Positions 1-10,500 of a stretch of DNA of 64,000 nucleotides are shown piece after piece; positions within the stretch are counted from its first letter, which is position 1; the number at the start of each line of letters is the position of its first letter. The stretch is taken from the NCBI GenBank assembly GCA_002452405.1, contig DKFP01000011.1, forward strand, positions 169,763 through 233,762, given 5' to 3'. The notes under the pieces are model-generated. The model made no database searches. It saw nothing but the letters and a program-made list of their open reading frames with translations, and was not told where the DNA came from. This DNA comes from Deferribacteraceae bacterium UBA6793 (GTDB lineage: Bacteria; Chrysiogenota; Deferribacteres; Deferribacterales; Geovibrionaceae). Made by a program: the position numbers and the translations under genes.

Positions 1-1031
1 TTAGCAAGTTCCATAAAATCTGACTGTAATATAAAAACATGATATATATTATCGGCAATAGTTGCAAGTGCATTATAGGCAAGAGTATCGTTAAAACCGC
101 CTAAGAAGTTATCAACAGTAATAAACCCTATAACATCATATCCTCCAGTGTATTTGCCGTTAGAGAAGATTGGGGTCCTGATTGGTACAACTAGAGTAGC
201 ATTATAAAGCTTTTTCCAATGTCTATTCGAGTTAATATATGAATGCTCTCCTTGTAGATCATTAGAATAATAATATGAAACATTATTGTTAGGTGATAAG
301 ATAATATCGAATGCTGTATTTGAGCTTACTTCAAAACGATTGTTTTCTTCAGAATATTTATTTCTATGACGGAATGATACGCTATCTCTATAAAGAGTCG
401 AAATCATGAATTTATTATAACATGAATCGCCTTTGCTACCACTAGAAGAGGGTTCATTCTGACACGATTCAAGCTCTAATATTTTAATCGAGATGGCACA
501 GCTTTGACATGTGATGTTATCGTATATTTCTTTTATATTAGATAAAACATACATTAAATATTTTTTAAAAGACTCTTGTCTTTCGATTGTTTGGTCGAAA
601 TTTTCATTGATAATATCATCATAAATGATTTGCATGCGTGATCTTGATTCATGAATTATATTGTGTATTGCATGAGTAATATCGTTTGTTAATTCATTTG
701 ATCGATATAAGTCATTGTCAAGATTGCTAATTTTGTTTTTTAATTCGTCATATTGTTTTGTTTGTATAGCCAGTTTATACATTCTCAAAACTAAAAATAC
801 TGTAAATGCAACAAGAACAAGGATAACTATGATTAATAGACTAGTATATTCTGTTTGTGTATTCTTGTATTTAATAAATATGAAAATAAAGCCGACGATG
901 GATGCAAGTGCAGCTAAAAGTTCAACAATGCTAAAAAAAATGTCTTTTGCATTTTTAATTGTACTTGTAACGATTCTAATGATGATATTAGCATTACGTC
1001 GTTTTGTTGAAATTCTTTTAATATCTCTCAT
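1..1031 (-). CDS. Membrane protein with GAF-like domain, partial (runs off window start)
   Basis: An open frame starts at ATG 1031 on the minus strand and runs without a stop to base 1, so the C-terminus is missing (about 343 codons seen). Two hydrophobic helices lie near the N-terminus (around residues 30-55 and 65-88). A charged helical stretch follows, and then an alpha/beta region with phrases such as VIGFITVDNF and YNALATIADNIY that look like the end of a GAF domain. This is inference by eye; no catalytic motif is visible. It would be an inner-membrane protein with a cytoplasmic sensor-like domain. It is transcribed in the same direction as the conjugation genes to its right and may belong to the same mobile element. 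Function unknown. Confidence 0.7.
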   Translation of the reverse strand, partial: MRDIKRISTKRRNANIIIRIVTSTIKNAKDIFFSIVELLAALASIVGFIFIFIKYKNTQTEYTSLLIIVILVLVAFTVFLVLRMYKLAIQTKQYDELKNKISNLDNDLYRSNELTNDITHAIHNIIHESRSRMQIIYDDIINENFDQTIERQESFKKYLMYVLSNIKEIYDNITCQSCAISIKILELESCQNEPSSSGSKGDSCYNKFMISTLYRDSVSFRHRNKYSEENNRFEVSSNTAFDIILSPNNNVSYYYSNDLQGEHSYINSNRHWKKLYNATLVVPIRTPIFSNGKYTGGYDVIGFITVDNFLGGFNDTLAYNALATIADNIYHVFILQSDFMELA

Positions 1032-1135
1032 GTTTTAACCTTAATTGTTAATGCCTATATTGTAAACTATTTCTTGAATTGTGTAAATATTATTACTGAA
1101 ATATGTTATCCCCCATCAAAAGTGGGGGATAATTA

Positions 1136-2911
1136 TTAAAATTTCTCTGATCTCGATATAGCTCGGTTAGTTTTTACAAGCTGCAACTCCTCTATAATCT
1201 TTTGTCGCTCCCAGAAGATATTATCCAATGAGAGATCTAGCCTCATGCTGAATTCTTCTTGATTGGTTGTGTAGCTTTTAGGCTTTAAGGTTGTCATGTA
1301 GCCGGCAAAGTTTGGAAACTTTACATAACACTGTAAATCTGGCAGCTGCATAATCTGAGATGGTATAAATAAAGGCTCTCTGACTTTTTGTCTGTGCATG
1401 TTTACAGAGTTTCTTTCTGACGATCCGAACGTCATGCCGCTCAGAGCCTTGTGATATTCCGTATCGCCAATCTTACGACTGAGAAAGTCTGCTGTGTCAG
1501 GATCGTTAACCCCGAATATAGCATTTGAACCACAGGCATTGATGATAGTATTTCTGAGGTCTTTGCCGTAGATATTATCTATCTGGCCGATGTCCTGAAT
1601 ACCCAGAAAGACCGCTCCTCCTTTACTTCTGGAGAGTGTCAAAAGCTCAACGATTCTCTGCATCTTCTGAAGAGTTCCAAACTCATCCAAAATGAAGAAT
1701 AGTCTGTTATTTGGATTGTCAGACATAGATATCAGGTTTCTGGCAACTGTATCTATGAACATTGTCAGAATCGGCTTAAGAGTCTCTTTTAGCTTGTCAT
1801 AGTTGGATATGAACAATATTCCTGATCCGTTTTTCACCCATTCTTCAATGCTGAATGAGTCATTATCATCTTTGAAGTATTCAAAGATTTTAGAATACAG
1901 GTGCATAGTTGACAGAACTGATCCTGTTTGTTTATTTGATGGATCTGCTATGTGTGCCGCTCCTGCTGTGCCGCCTTTAGTCTCTCGCAGAATTTCTGCT
2001 AGTTCTTCAGGAGATTTTGTCAGTGTATTCCAGAGAGCAGAATAATTCTTCTGGTTCGTTTGGAATAGGTGGCTCACAACACCTGCAAATACATCCCTTG
2101 CCGCCAAATTAAAAAACGGCTGTGATGTATGGGCTTGTTCTGGAATCAGTGAGGCCGTCATAGATATGATATCCATAGGCGTTTTCATATCTAAAAAGAT
2201 ATCCCAGTTGATAGATCTGCTATCCAGAGGGTTAAATAGCAAATCTCTTTCAGGATCAAAGAATCTGCTGACGTAATCACCTTTAAAATCATAGATGATT
2301 GCCTTTTCTCCTCGCCTTCTCAGCTCTTCTATGAATGAACTAGTCAGAACCGTCTTGCCTTTGCCTGTTGCGCCTACTATGAAGCAATGCTTCACCTCTG
2401 CCTTTATAGGCATTTTGACTTCTCCAAACGGTAAGCTCAGTTGTTCTTTTCTGAGTTGTTTTCTCAGCTCCTTTGGTGTGCTTAATTGTGATCCTCTGGC
2501 GAACTCATCCTTTGCTTGGTTCTTCGCTTTGTTGCTGAAGAACTTATGCAGAGGGATGAACAGCAGAAACACCAACAAGGATTTTACAGCTATCCATTTG
2601 AGAGTCAGTAAATCTTTCATGCCTTGCCCATAATAGACTGCAAACAGGTTATGAGCAGTGACCTTGATAACCTTGCCATCATAGTTTAGGTGCATGGGAA
2701 AATTTGGAAATGTCTTTGCCAATGCGCCTGATAATAACCACTTGTACATGTAATAGAGCTGATCCTTGTCATACGAGAAGTATGCGTAGGCTGCCACTAC
2801 TGCTACATAGACAACGAGCAGAGTAGCAAGGATGAATAACATCATCCTCACTGACATTTTGAGGTTATGAAGCCACGCTTCAAAACCAGTGTAATTATGA
2901 TTTTCACTCAT
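1136..2911 (-). CDS. traD: TraD/TraG/VirD4-type conjugative coupling protein
   Basis: This 591-residue ATPase would link the relaxosome to a type IV secretion channel at the inner membrane. Two transmembrane helices are visible (about residues 22-45 and 103-124). They precede a RecA-like motor with Walker A GATGKGKT at 180-187, a Walker B in FFILDEFGTLQ and a downstream Q-rich motif (FLGIQDIGQ). The order, TM pair then ATPase, is that of the TraD/VirD4 family. The 5' end lies 10 bp from the ribbon-helix-helix gene and two genes from the relaxase, as in F/R388-type mobilisation modules. No channel genes (VirB4, VirB6 and so on) are in the window, so it either serves a channel encoded to the left or belongs to a mobilisable element. 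Confidence 0.9.
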   Translation of the reverse strand: MSENHNYTGFEAWLHNLKMSVRMMLFILATLLVVYVAVVAAYAYFSYDKDQLYYMYKWLLSGALAKTFPNFPMHLNYDGKVIKVTAHNLFAVYYGQGMKDLLTLKWIAVKSLLVFLLFIPLHKFFSNKAKNQAKDEFARGSQLSTPKELRKQLRKEQLSLPFGEVKMPIKAEVKHCFIVGATGKGKTVLTSSFIEELRRRGEKAIIYDFKGDYVSRFFDPERDLLFNPLDSRSINWDIFLDMKTPMDIISMTASLIPEQAHTSQPFFNLAARDVFAGVVSHLFQTNQKNYSALWNTLTKSPEELAEILRETKGGTAGAAHIADPSNKQTGSVLSTMHLYSKIFEYFKDDNDSFSIEEWVKNGSGILFISNYDKLKETLKPILTMFIDTVARNLISMSDNPNNRLFFILDEFGTLQKMQRIVELLTLSRSKGGAVFLGIQDIGQIDNIYGKDLRNTIINACGSNAIFGVNDPDTADFLSRKIGDTEYHKALSGMTFGSSERNSVNMHRQKVREPLFIPSQIMQLPDLQCYVKFPNFAGYMTTLKPKSYTTNQEEFSMRLDLSLDNIFWERQKIIEELQLVKTNRAISRSEKF

Positions 2912-2921
2912 CTCATGCTCC

Positions 2922-3305
2922 TTAGTTTTCCAGCAGTCTTTTCATTTCTGCTGCTGTTTGCGGTGATGAGGTTGACAGCAGATAAAGAGCTTTTTTGATC
3001 TTTACCATGTCGTCCCATTCGTTCCGGTTATGTTTGTTCACAATGATAGCCAGACCTTTGTTGACGTTGATTATCTCGTCAAAGATCTGCTTCAATAGTT
3101 TGGTGTCACAACCGCCAGAAGCATTGAGTTCAGATTCGATTTTCTTCATAAAATCCATTAATCTGGCCTCAAATGCTTTCTGTTTTCCGATGCTTCGGAT
3201 CAGCTCTCTCAAGGCTTCACTGATGGTCATGTTTTTTGACTCAGCGAAGGATTGGATAGAGGCATAATCCGCAAAACTGATCCTGAAAGTGACGTTTTTG
3301 TACAT
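2922..3305 (-). CDS. Ribbon-helix-helix relaxosome accessory protein
   Basis: The protein has 127 residues. The N-terminus (KNVTFRISFADYASIQSFAE, then a helix with ISEALRELIRSIG) fits a ribbon-helix-helix DNA-binding fold, as in MobC/TraM/TrwA-type relaxosome proteins. The rest is predicted alpha-helical. It sits between the coupling protein (10 bp away) and the relaxase, next to a 190-bp noncoding gap that could contain oriT. The likely role is binding oriT and assisting relaxase loading and autoregulation. That role is inferred from position and fold, not from a recognised family signature. Confidence 0.65.
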   Translation of the reverse strand: MYKNVTFRISFADYASIQSFAESKNMTISEALRELIRSIGKQKAFEARLMDFMKKIESELNASGGCDTKLLKQIFDEIINVNKGLAIIVNKHNRNEWDDMVKIKKALYLLSTSSPQTAAEMKRLLEN

Positions 3306-3494
3306 CTGCCCTCCGTATTAATTTTGTCGTGCGTTGTCAGTGCATTGTCTGGCCAGACGTTTCAGCTTTTATCCGCACACTCTGTCATGCATTTTGCATT
3401 ACAGAATCCCATATGTAACTTATTTATAGCCTTTAATTTTATTCGGATTCTTTAAGGCAACATGGTTGCGTGAAGTATCCTCCTTATCCGAGTC
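3306..3494. other. Candidate oriT region (noncoding gap between accessory gene and relaxase)
   Basis: This is the only sizeable gap within the conjugation module, lying between the ribbon-helix-helix gene and the relaxase gene. It contains a perfect 12-bp palindrome, GTCTGGCCAGAC (3347-3358), and repeated TGCATT words nearby. MobF plasmids usually keep oriT next to the accessory DNA-binding gene. No nic consensus was recognised, so this is a positional guess. Confidence 0.3.
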
Positions 3495-6173
3495 CTAAAA
3501 TTCTATCTGATTGTCCATTTCTGTTTCGTGTTCGTTTGTGTTCTCAAGCATGTCATGAAGCGATATTTCGTTCTCATGGATGCTTGCCCGATCAGCGAGT
3601 TTGTCAGCGTCATCGGTGTATATGTGTATGTCATCAGTGGCTCTGGTCATTGCCACGTAGAAGCTCTCTGAGTTGATCATTTTGTCGTTAGATTCGGTGA
3701 CATATTGGATGGTATCGCATGTTTGACCCTGAGCTTTGTGGACTGTCAAAGCGTACCCGTAATCAAGGTAGTTGTAATTTTCAGGTTTGAAGTTTACTGA
3801 ATCGCCGTTGTCTTTGTTGATTGAGAGAATACCGTTCTCATAGCTCTCAATTTGCCCTGTCTGCCCATTTTTAACATCAAGAAGATAGTCATTCTTCTCG
3901 AAGACGATTTTGTCTCCTATGGCGAATTCTTTTGTCTGCTCTGTGAAGATTGAAATGTGGTTGCCGTGTTCCGATAGGTCGATTGATTCAACATAACCTT
4001 TGGTGTTTATGATATTAAGGCTGTTGTTTTCATGGTCTATAGATGAAATCTGCCATTCTGATCCGGCTTTAAAATTTTCAATGACTGCTGTTATAAATAT
4101 GCTCTGTCCAGCTTCATAGCTGTAGGAATTGAATTTATCGGTTTGACTGATATTTATCTGTTCTCTGACAGTAAGCTCAAAACGTTCGGCATTGTTGTCT
4201 AACAGTCTATCTCTAATACTGAGGTTTAATTCATCTTTAAGGTCATTCTTATGTGTCAGAAGCAAGGTTTCTTTGCCCGACTGTATATTAGAAATGTAGT
4301 CTTCAATAGCTTTGCTGGTGAAATCCGATTGCTCATAAATTTTATCGTTGGCTGATAATAATGAAAACGCCTGATGTATTCCATTTTCATTAATTCCTAG
4401 GTGATAATCTTTAACTGATCCGACTACCTCGTGAGTAAGTGAAGTCTTCTGGCGTAGATTTTCAGAGAGAACAACATCTGCACCGAATTTGTCTATTGAA
4501 TCTTTGAAAATCTGTCCAGCCTGAATTGGCTGAAGCTGTTTTGTGTCACCTATAAAGATCACTTTGGTGTCAGTGGTCTGAGCATGTTCTATAATAGATG
4601 CAAACTGCTTTGAAGAAATCATAGAGGACTCATCAACTATGAGAAGCGACGCTTGATCAGGTTTAATATGTTGATCCCAGTTGTTCAAAAGGCTATGGAG
4701 TGTGTGAGCCTGAATATTACCGTTAGTTTTTTCTTCAATTTCGGCGGCGGCTTTTCCTGTGACTGAAGCACCAATAATCTTAACATCAGATTCCTGCTGT
4801 AAGATGTTCGCAACCATATCTAACGCATGTGTCTTGCCTGTGCCTGCGTCTCCCTGAATGAATGAGAACTGCTTCTCGGTGGTGGCGATATGATCAACAA
4901 GTTTTTGTTGTCCGGCAGTCAATGAGGTGTTTTCAAGATACTGGCTCACTTGTTCAGTCGTCATATATGAGTTGATACTTTTCTGGTTTTCAATAGTGTT
5001 AAGAATCGCCTTTTCTGTTTCTATTACGTTGGCTGTTGTGTAGATTGCTTGTGGTAAATTGATAGTTCTTGTGCCTATTCTGGTTTGGACTTCCCCGACT
5101 TTTTGAATTTGTTCATTTGCAAGAGACTTTTGGAGCTCTATTTTGAAATCTTCAATAGTGCGTGAGCCAATATTCAGCTTGAGGTATGTTTCTGCGAACA
5201 GTTCTTTTGTGAAAGTGTTCTGGTTTTCTGTAATAAGATCCGCTGTCTTTTCTATTGTGTAGCTTTGAAGTTGCTGCTCAATGGAATTACAGACGGCTTG
5301 TTCTATGCTGTCTCGGCTGACCTGAGATTCCCACAGGTCTTTCAATTCTGCGGAGGTAATGGATTTGTCTTTTTCATCTCTGCTGGCTAAGATCGCCATA
5401 TCTTTAAGTTTCTGTTCTGAGGCGTTAGGATACTGCTCTCTTAACTTATCAATATTTTCATCCAGATATTTTGTGACTTCTTCTGATCGTTTAGAAAATT
5501 GATCAATCCATTCCTGTTTAAAGCCAGATAGCTCAAATGAAGATCCTTTGCGGTCTATATGATAGCCAAGCTCAATAATATTTTGAGCCAAATGGTTCTG
5601 ATAAACCTGATTGATGATGTTTTGAGAAATAAATAGCGATTCATTTGAAACAGCTTTCCATTCACTTTTGGATTCGGTCATATTCATGATTATTGTGTGG
5701 GTATGTAGCTGCGGATCATTTGCTCTGGATGTGGAATGCATGAACGTTGCAGCTACAACATTACCTGTACTCTGATATTTTGTTTGGCCGTCCTCTGTGC
5801 TTCTTGCGGTAACAATGGTCTCAATATGTTTAATTGCCTCTCTGACAGCTTCTTGGTGGGCTTTGAGTATTTCAGCGTGTCCGCCATGTAATGCATGTAT
5901 TGAGACGCTCTTCGGCGGTGAGAAGACAAAATCCATTCCAGCTCTATGTTCGCCATTTACTCCAAGTGCAACTAGGCGTTGTCCTGTCTCTGGATGCCTA
6001 CCATCAAGTATTTTTATAAATGAGTCTTTAGATATTTGTCCGCTGAGTCCCAGCTTTTCAGCACCTTGACCTTGCCATTTTGAGTTGTCCTCAGGTTCTT
6101 TACTAAGGAGAGTATCTTTTTCATAATAGTACTTTTCAGCATTCGAAGCTGATATAGAACGTGCAAGGCTCAT
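3495..6173 (-). CDS. MobF-family conjugative relaxase-helicase (TrwC/TraI-like)
   Basis: This 892-residue protein would nick one strand at oriT, stay covalently attached, and unwind the transferred strand. The N-terminal TrwC relaxase domain has a catalytic tyrosine cluster YYY at residues 15-17 and a three-histidine metal motif (H146, then LHTH with H157 and H159). A RecD-type helicase follows, with Walker A GDAGTGKT near residue 445, a Walker B-like LLIVDESSM, and C-terminal motifs ending in YALTVHKAQGQT and FYVAMTRA. The length is close to TrwC (about 970 residues) and far shorter than F TraI. The start ATG at 6173 overlaps the stop of the excisionase-like gene by 4 bp (ATGA), implying coupled translation. 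Confidence 0.92.
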   Translation of the reverse strand: MSLARSISASNAEKYYYEKDTLLSKEPEDNSKWQGQGAEKLGLSGQISKDSFIKILDGRHPETGQRLVALGVNGEHRAGMDFVFSPPKSVSIHALHGGHAEILKAHQEAVREAIKHIETIVTARSTEDGQTKYQSTGNVVAATFMHSTSRANDPQLHTHTIIMNMTESKSEWKAVSNESLFISQNIINQVYQNHLAQNIIELGYHIDRKGSSFELSGFKQEWIDQFSKRSEEVTKYLDENIDKLREQYPNASEQKLKDMAILASRDEKDKSITSAELKDLWESQVSRDSIEQAVCNSIEQQLQSYTIEKTADLITENQNTFTKELFAETYLKLNIGSRTIEDFKIELQKSLANEQIQKVGEVQTRIGTRTINLPQAIYTTANVIETEKAILNTIENQKSINSYMTTEQVSQYLENTSLTAGQQKLVDHIATTEKQFSFIQGDAGTGKTHALDMVANILQQESDVKIIGASVTGKAAAEIEEKTNGNIQAHTLHSLLNNWDQHIKPDQASLLIVDESSMISSKQFASIIEHAQTTDTKVIFIGDTKQLQPIQAGQIFKDSIDKFGADVVLSENLRQKTSLTHEVVGSVKDYHLGINENGIHQAFSLLSANDKIYEQSDFTSKAIEDYISNIQSGKETLLLTHKNDLKDELNLSIRDRLLDNNAERFELTVREQINISQTDKFNSYSYEAGQSIFITAVIENFKAGSEWQISSIDHENNSLNIINTKGYVESIDLSEHGNHISIFTEQTKEFAIGDKIVFEKNDYLLDVKNGQTGQIESYENGILSINKDNGDSVNFKPENYNYLDYGYALTVHKAQGQTCDTIQYVTESNDKMINSESFYVAMTRATDDIHIYTDDADKLADRASIHENEISLHDMLENTNEHETEMDNQIEF

Positions 6174-6355
6174 CTATGTTTGCTCACTTTTATCTTCTGA
6201 GTTTCAAGCCATGCATCCAGATCATCTGGATCAAAGAGAAGTGTTCCTCCGCTTTTTATGTGCGGGATTTTCCTCATATGAGTGAGCTGATAGATAGTTG
6301 CCTTCTTTTTGTTTATGTACTCAGAAACTTCATCAATGTTTAAATATTTTTTCAT
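6170..6355 (-). CDS. Small excisionase-like helix-turn-helix protein
   Basis: The protein has 61 residues. The order LNIDEVSEYINKKKATIYQL, then IPHIKSGGTLLFDPDDLDAWL, is the MerR-like helix-turn-helix fold of phage and ICE excisionases (helix_turn_helix_17 type). It overlaps the relaxase start by 4 bp and is the first gene of the minus-strand mobilisation operon, which diverges from the plus-strand operon starting at 6453. It may act as a recombination directionality factor or as an operon regulator. No integrase is present on this side of the tRNA-Leu within the window. The start is ATG 6355, with a GGAG-like site upstream. Confidence 0.75.
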   Translation of the reverse strand: MKKYLNIDEVSEYINKKKATIYQLTHMRKIPHIKSGGTLLFDPDDLDAWLETQKIKVSKHR

Positions 6356-6452
6356 GTCTTTCTCCTTTTGGATTTCTTCATGAAATATAAATTGATTTTC
6401 TTTTTATGAAAAGATGAGCTAATATATTTATTGGAAAGGAGGTAATTAGCTG

Positions 6453-7589
6453 ATGGCACATCCTAAAAGTTATAAATGGATATTAGCTCCTAATATAAAA
6501 AATGATTATTTAGAGATTTTAGATCGACTGATTAAGTATCTAGAAAGAAATAGTACAAGTGATAACCTGCATGAATATGTAAGAGTCGTAAAAGATGTAG
6601 TAGCCAAATGTAACACCGGAGAGGTCTCTATTGCTCATAGTGATTTTACTTATTTGTATGAGAATTATGGTGAACGTAATAAGTCAGATACGTTACAAGC
6701 AACTAATCGCAAAAAATTTAATGCTATTAGAGATCATATAGATAAGTTTAATAAAACAGAGCTAAAAAATTCTGAATATGAGCTTGTGCGTTCTGCAATG
6801 CTAGTAATTCAAATCAAAAAGAAACAGACTGAGCAAAACAAACCTAAAAGTGCAAAGCAAAATATAGAATTTAAATCATCAAGACCAGATAAACCTATTG
6901 AAATATACCAAGAGTATATTTTTGGTATTAATATGTTTTTTGTAAATTTCTATAAAGCTGCAAAACTTGTTTTTGTCTCACCAAAAAAACTAAATGAGAT
7001 GCAACTGAATAATAGATACTGGTTTCTCATGTTTTCTTTTGTCTTGTTAATAGTAGCGTTTTCAATTTTTACATTTTATAAAACTGCTATGTTGGTGATT
7101 ATGGAAAGCAAGATTGATCATATTGTAATGGAGACAGGGATTACAGACCAACTTAAATATGTAATAGACGAAAAAAATAGGTTTGCAGATGATCATTATT
7201 CATTTCTTGAATTCTTAAGAGATATACTAGTTTTTAGCGGAATAAATTCTATATATTTCATGACATTTCGCCTGCTAAAATCAAAAGTACAGTTTTGTAA
7301 ATTTGTTTTTGTAAATACAGTAACTACTGGCGCTTTTATAATTGCTTTAGAATTTATAGATATATTTAACAAAACATCTATAGGTTATATTTATGCGAAA
7401 GAGTTGACTTATACTGCTTTACTTATCTTAGTTTTGAGTTTAGTGATTAATTTCAGAGCTTTATTTCGTATTACTGAGCTAAAATTTTTAAAATTTTCAT
7501 TAGGTTATTTCTGTATGCTGGCAGTATTATATTCGTATGGCACGATTATGGATGCTTTTAGATATATAATGACTGGAAGAATGCTATAA
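6453..7589 (+). CDS. Unknown multi-pass membrane protein, first gene of candidate defence operon
   Basis: The protein has 378 residues and no recognised family. The first ~150 residues are soluble and helical, rich in K, N and E. They are followed by about five hydrophobic helices: one near residue 190 (WFLMFSFVLLIVAFSIF), then helices in the regions 255-280, 285-305, 320-340 and 345-365. A strong AAGGAGGT ribosome site precedes ATG 6453. It is the first gene of five that are co-directional and nearly touching; the restriction enzyme gene begins 10 bp after its stop. The context suggests a membrane sensor or effector within a defence operon, but nothing in the sequence proves a function. Confidence 0.75.
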   Translation: MAHPKSYKWILAPNIKNDYLEILDRLIKYLERNSTSDNLHEYVRVVKDVVAKCNTGEVSIAHSDFTYLYENYGERNKSDTLQATNRKKFNAIRDHIDKFNKTELKNSEYELVRSAMLVIQIKKKQTEQNKPKSAKQNIEFKSSRPDKPIEIYQEYIFGINMFFVNFYKAAKLVFVSPKKLNEMQLNNRYWFLMFSFVLLIVAFSIFTFYKTAMLVIMESKIDHIVMETGITDQLKYVIDEKNRFADDHYSFLEFLRDILVFSGINSIYFMTFRLLKSKVQFCKFVFVNTVTTGAFIIALEFIDIFNKTSIGYIYAKELTYTALLILVLSLVINFRALFRITELKFLKFSLGYFCMLAVLYSYGTIMDAFRYIMTGRML

Positions 7590-7599
7590 AGGTAAAAGA

Positions 7600-10500
7600 A
7601 TGTCAATATTTCAAGAATCGGTTCTTGAGAGCTATTTAAAGTCTATTGATAAAAAGAAAATAAATGATGCTTTTGAAGTATTCAAGAAATACTATGGCAA
7701 TCAGGAACGGCTTCAAAATATTGCAGATTCAAAAGAAGAGCAGTATCAGGAAGGATTTTTAAGAGACTTGTTTGTTCATGTTTTCGGTTACACAATTAAT
7801 CCTGACCCTAGTTATAACCTGACAACGGAGTTTAAAAACCTTCAGGATGCCAAAAAAGCCGACGGTGCGATTCTTAAAGACGGTAAACCTGTTGCCGTCA
7901 TAGAACTTAAATCAAACAAAACCAAGAACCTTGAGAGCATACAAGATCAGGCGTTTCGCTATAAAAACGGTCAAAAAGACTGTCGATATGTGATTACATC
8001 AAACTTTCGCTTAATACGTTTTTATGTTGATGATGCAACTGAATATGAAGAGTTCAACCTTTTTGATATAAAAGAGCATGAATTTGAACTCATGTACTTT
8101 CTTCTTAATAAAGAAAATATTCTTTCCGATGTTCCCTTTAAATTAAAGTCAGATTCCAAGTTTCACGAAGACAACATTTCTAATAAACTATACAAAGACT
8201 ACTCAGTTTTCAGGGAAGAGATTTATCAGAATATTATTCAGAAAAATCCAACTATTGATAAACTTGAGCTTTATAAAAAGACTCAAAAGCTGCTTGATCG
8301 ATTTTTATTTATCTTTTTTGCAGAGGATAGAGGGCTTATTCCTCCAAACTCAATATCAAACATTATTGAGCAGTGGCATAAACTTAAAGAAATGGATGCC
8401 TATACGCCCCTATATGAGCGTTTTATCAAGTTTTTTGGATACCTCAACAGTGGCTATGAATCAAATGGTTATGTTATTCATGCCTACAATGGCGGCTTAT
8501 TTAAACCGGATAATATTCTGGATGAGATTATTGTCGATGATGAACCACTTATAAAAAACTGCATGACGCTTTCCAAATATCATTTTGACTCAGAAGTGGA
8601 TGTCAATATACTCGGACACATTTTTGAGCATTCTCTTGGCGATATAGAAGAAAAAGCCGCAGAAATAAGCGGAGAGAAGGTTGATAAATCAAGAACACGC
8701 CGTAAGAAGGATGGCGTGTTTTATACGCCAAAATTTATAACAAAGTACATTATTGAAAACACTATCGGTAGTCTATGTAGGAATAAGAAACAAGAGATTA
8801 GGCTTTATGATTTTGATTTAAGCAAAGATTATAAAAAAACAAAAGGCAAGAATAAAGATCTTAATGAAAAAGGTAAACAAATCAAAGAACTACTAGAAGA
8901 TTATAAGAAATGGTTATTTAGCTTAAGAATATTAGATCCTGCCTGTGGGAGTGGAGCATTTCTTAACGAAGCTTTAGACTATCTGATTAAAGAACATGCT
9001 TTAATAGATGATATGATTGCAGAACTAACAAAAGACACAGTGCTGCGACTGACGGATACAGACAAAGAGATTCTGGAGCAGAACCTTTATGGTGTGGATA
9101 TAAACGATGAGAGTGTGGAAATCGCAAAACTCTCCCTGTGGCTTCGTACAGCTCAAAAAGGTAGAAAACTATCAGATCTCAACAAAAATATTAAATGTGG
9201 TAACTCTCTCATAGATGATCCTGCTTATGCTGGTGAAAAGGCTTTTAACTGGCACGAAGAATTCAAAGATATAATGAATAGTGGTGGCTTTGATGTTATA
9301 ATTGGTAATCCGCCGTACATTCGTATTCAAGGCTTAAAAACAAACTATGAAAATGAGTCACTGTATTATGAGCAAAATTTCACTTCTGCTGTTGGGAAAT
9401 ACGATATTTATGTCCTTTTTATAGAACTTGTCTTCAAGCTGTTAAAAACAGACGGCAAATGCTCATATATTCTTCCTCACAAGTTTTTTATTACAGATTT
9501 TGGAAAAGGAATTAGGAAACTATTAGTTGATAGAAAATTTGTTGAAGAAGTTATTCATTTTGGAAGCCATATGGTATTTGAAGATGCCTCTGCATATACA
9601 TGTATAATTAAATTATCAAAAAATAATTCTAGGATATTGTTTTCTAAAACTGCACCTGATTATATTAATAATTTGCTATCTTTTTCAAGAATAGAATATG
9701 ACACTCTGAGTAATAAACCTTGGTATTTTGCTGATGGTACTGAAAAAGTAATTATTGAGAAAGTAACAAAACAAAAGAACAAATATAACGACTTATTCAG
9801 AGGTGCTTTTCAGGGTATTGTTTCAGGAGATAACAGTGCTTTTTATTTATATGACTGTGTTGTATCTGGAAATAATGTTATTGGATTTAGTAAGCTGGTT
9901 GGAGATAGGGTAGAGATTGAAAGTGACGTGACGAAGCCACTGGTTGGCGCAAAAAATGTCAATAAGTATTTAATAGATTATGATAATACGAGAGTGATTT
10001 ACACATATCGGTTAAATGGTGATAAAACTGAATTAATAGACGAAAAGACATTGAAAACAGAATTCCCCAAGTGTTACAGTTATTTATTATCTCATAAAAT
10101 GCGATTAGAAAATAGAGGAAGCGAAAAGATGCAATACCCTTGCTGGTATTCATTATGGAACTTTAGAAATAGCAATAACCAATCAGCAGTCAAAATCATA
10201 ACTCCAGATGTGTGCTACTTTCCCTCAATGGCATTGGATGAAAATGGCTTATTTTATCATAATGATACTACCTATGGATTGATTTTAAGAAATAATGATT
10301 TAAATCATTATAAATCAATACTATCTATATTAAACTCCTCACTATTCTGGTATTTTATAACAATGACAGCCCCAGAATTACGAGGCGGTTTTTTTAGATT
10401 TAAAACAAAATATTTAGAAAATTTTTCTTTTCCGGATTTGACAGAACATTATTTACAATTTCAAAATAAATCTGAGATTATGATTAATAATCGTAAATTA

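Noticed and set aside
715..1038. 107-residue plus-strand ORF
   Set aside because: It is antisense to the real minus-strand membrane protein that runs off the window start; hydrophobicity mirrors the opposite strand's TM codons.
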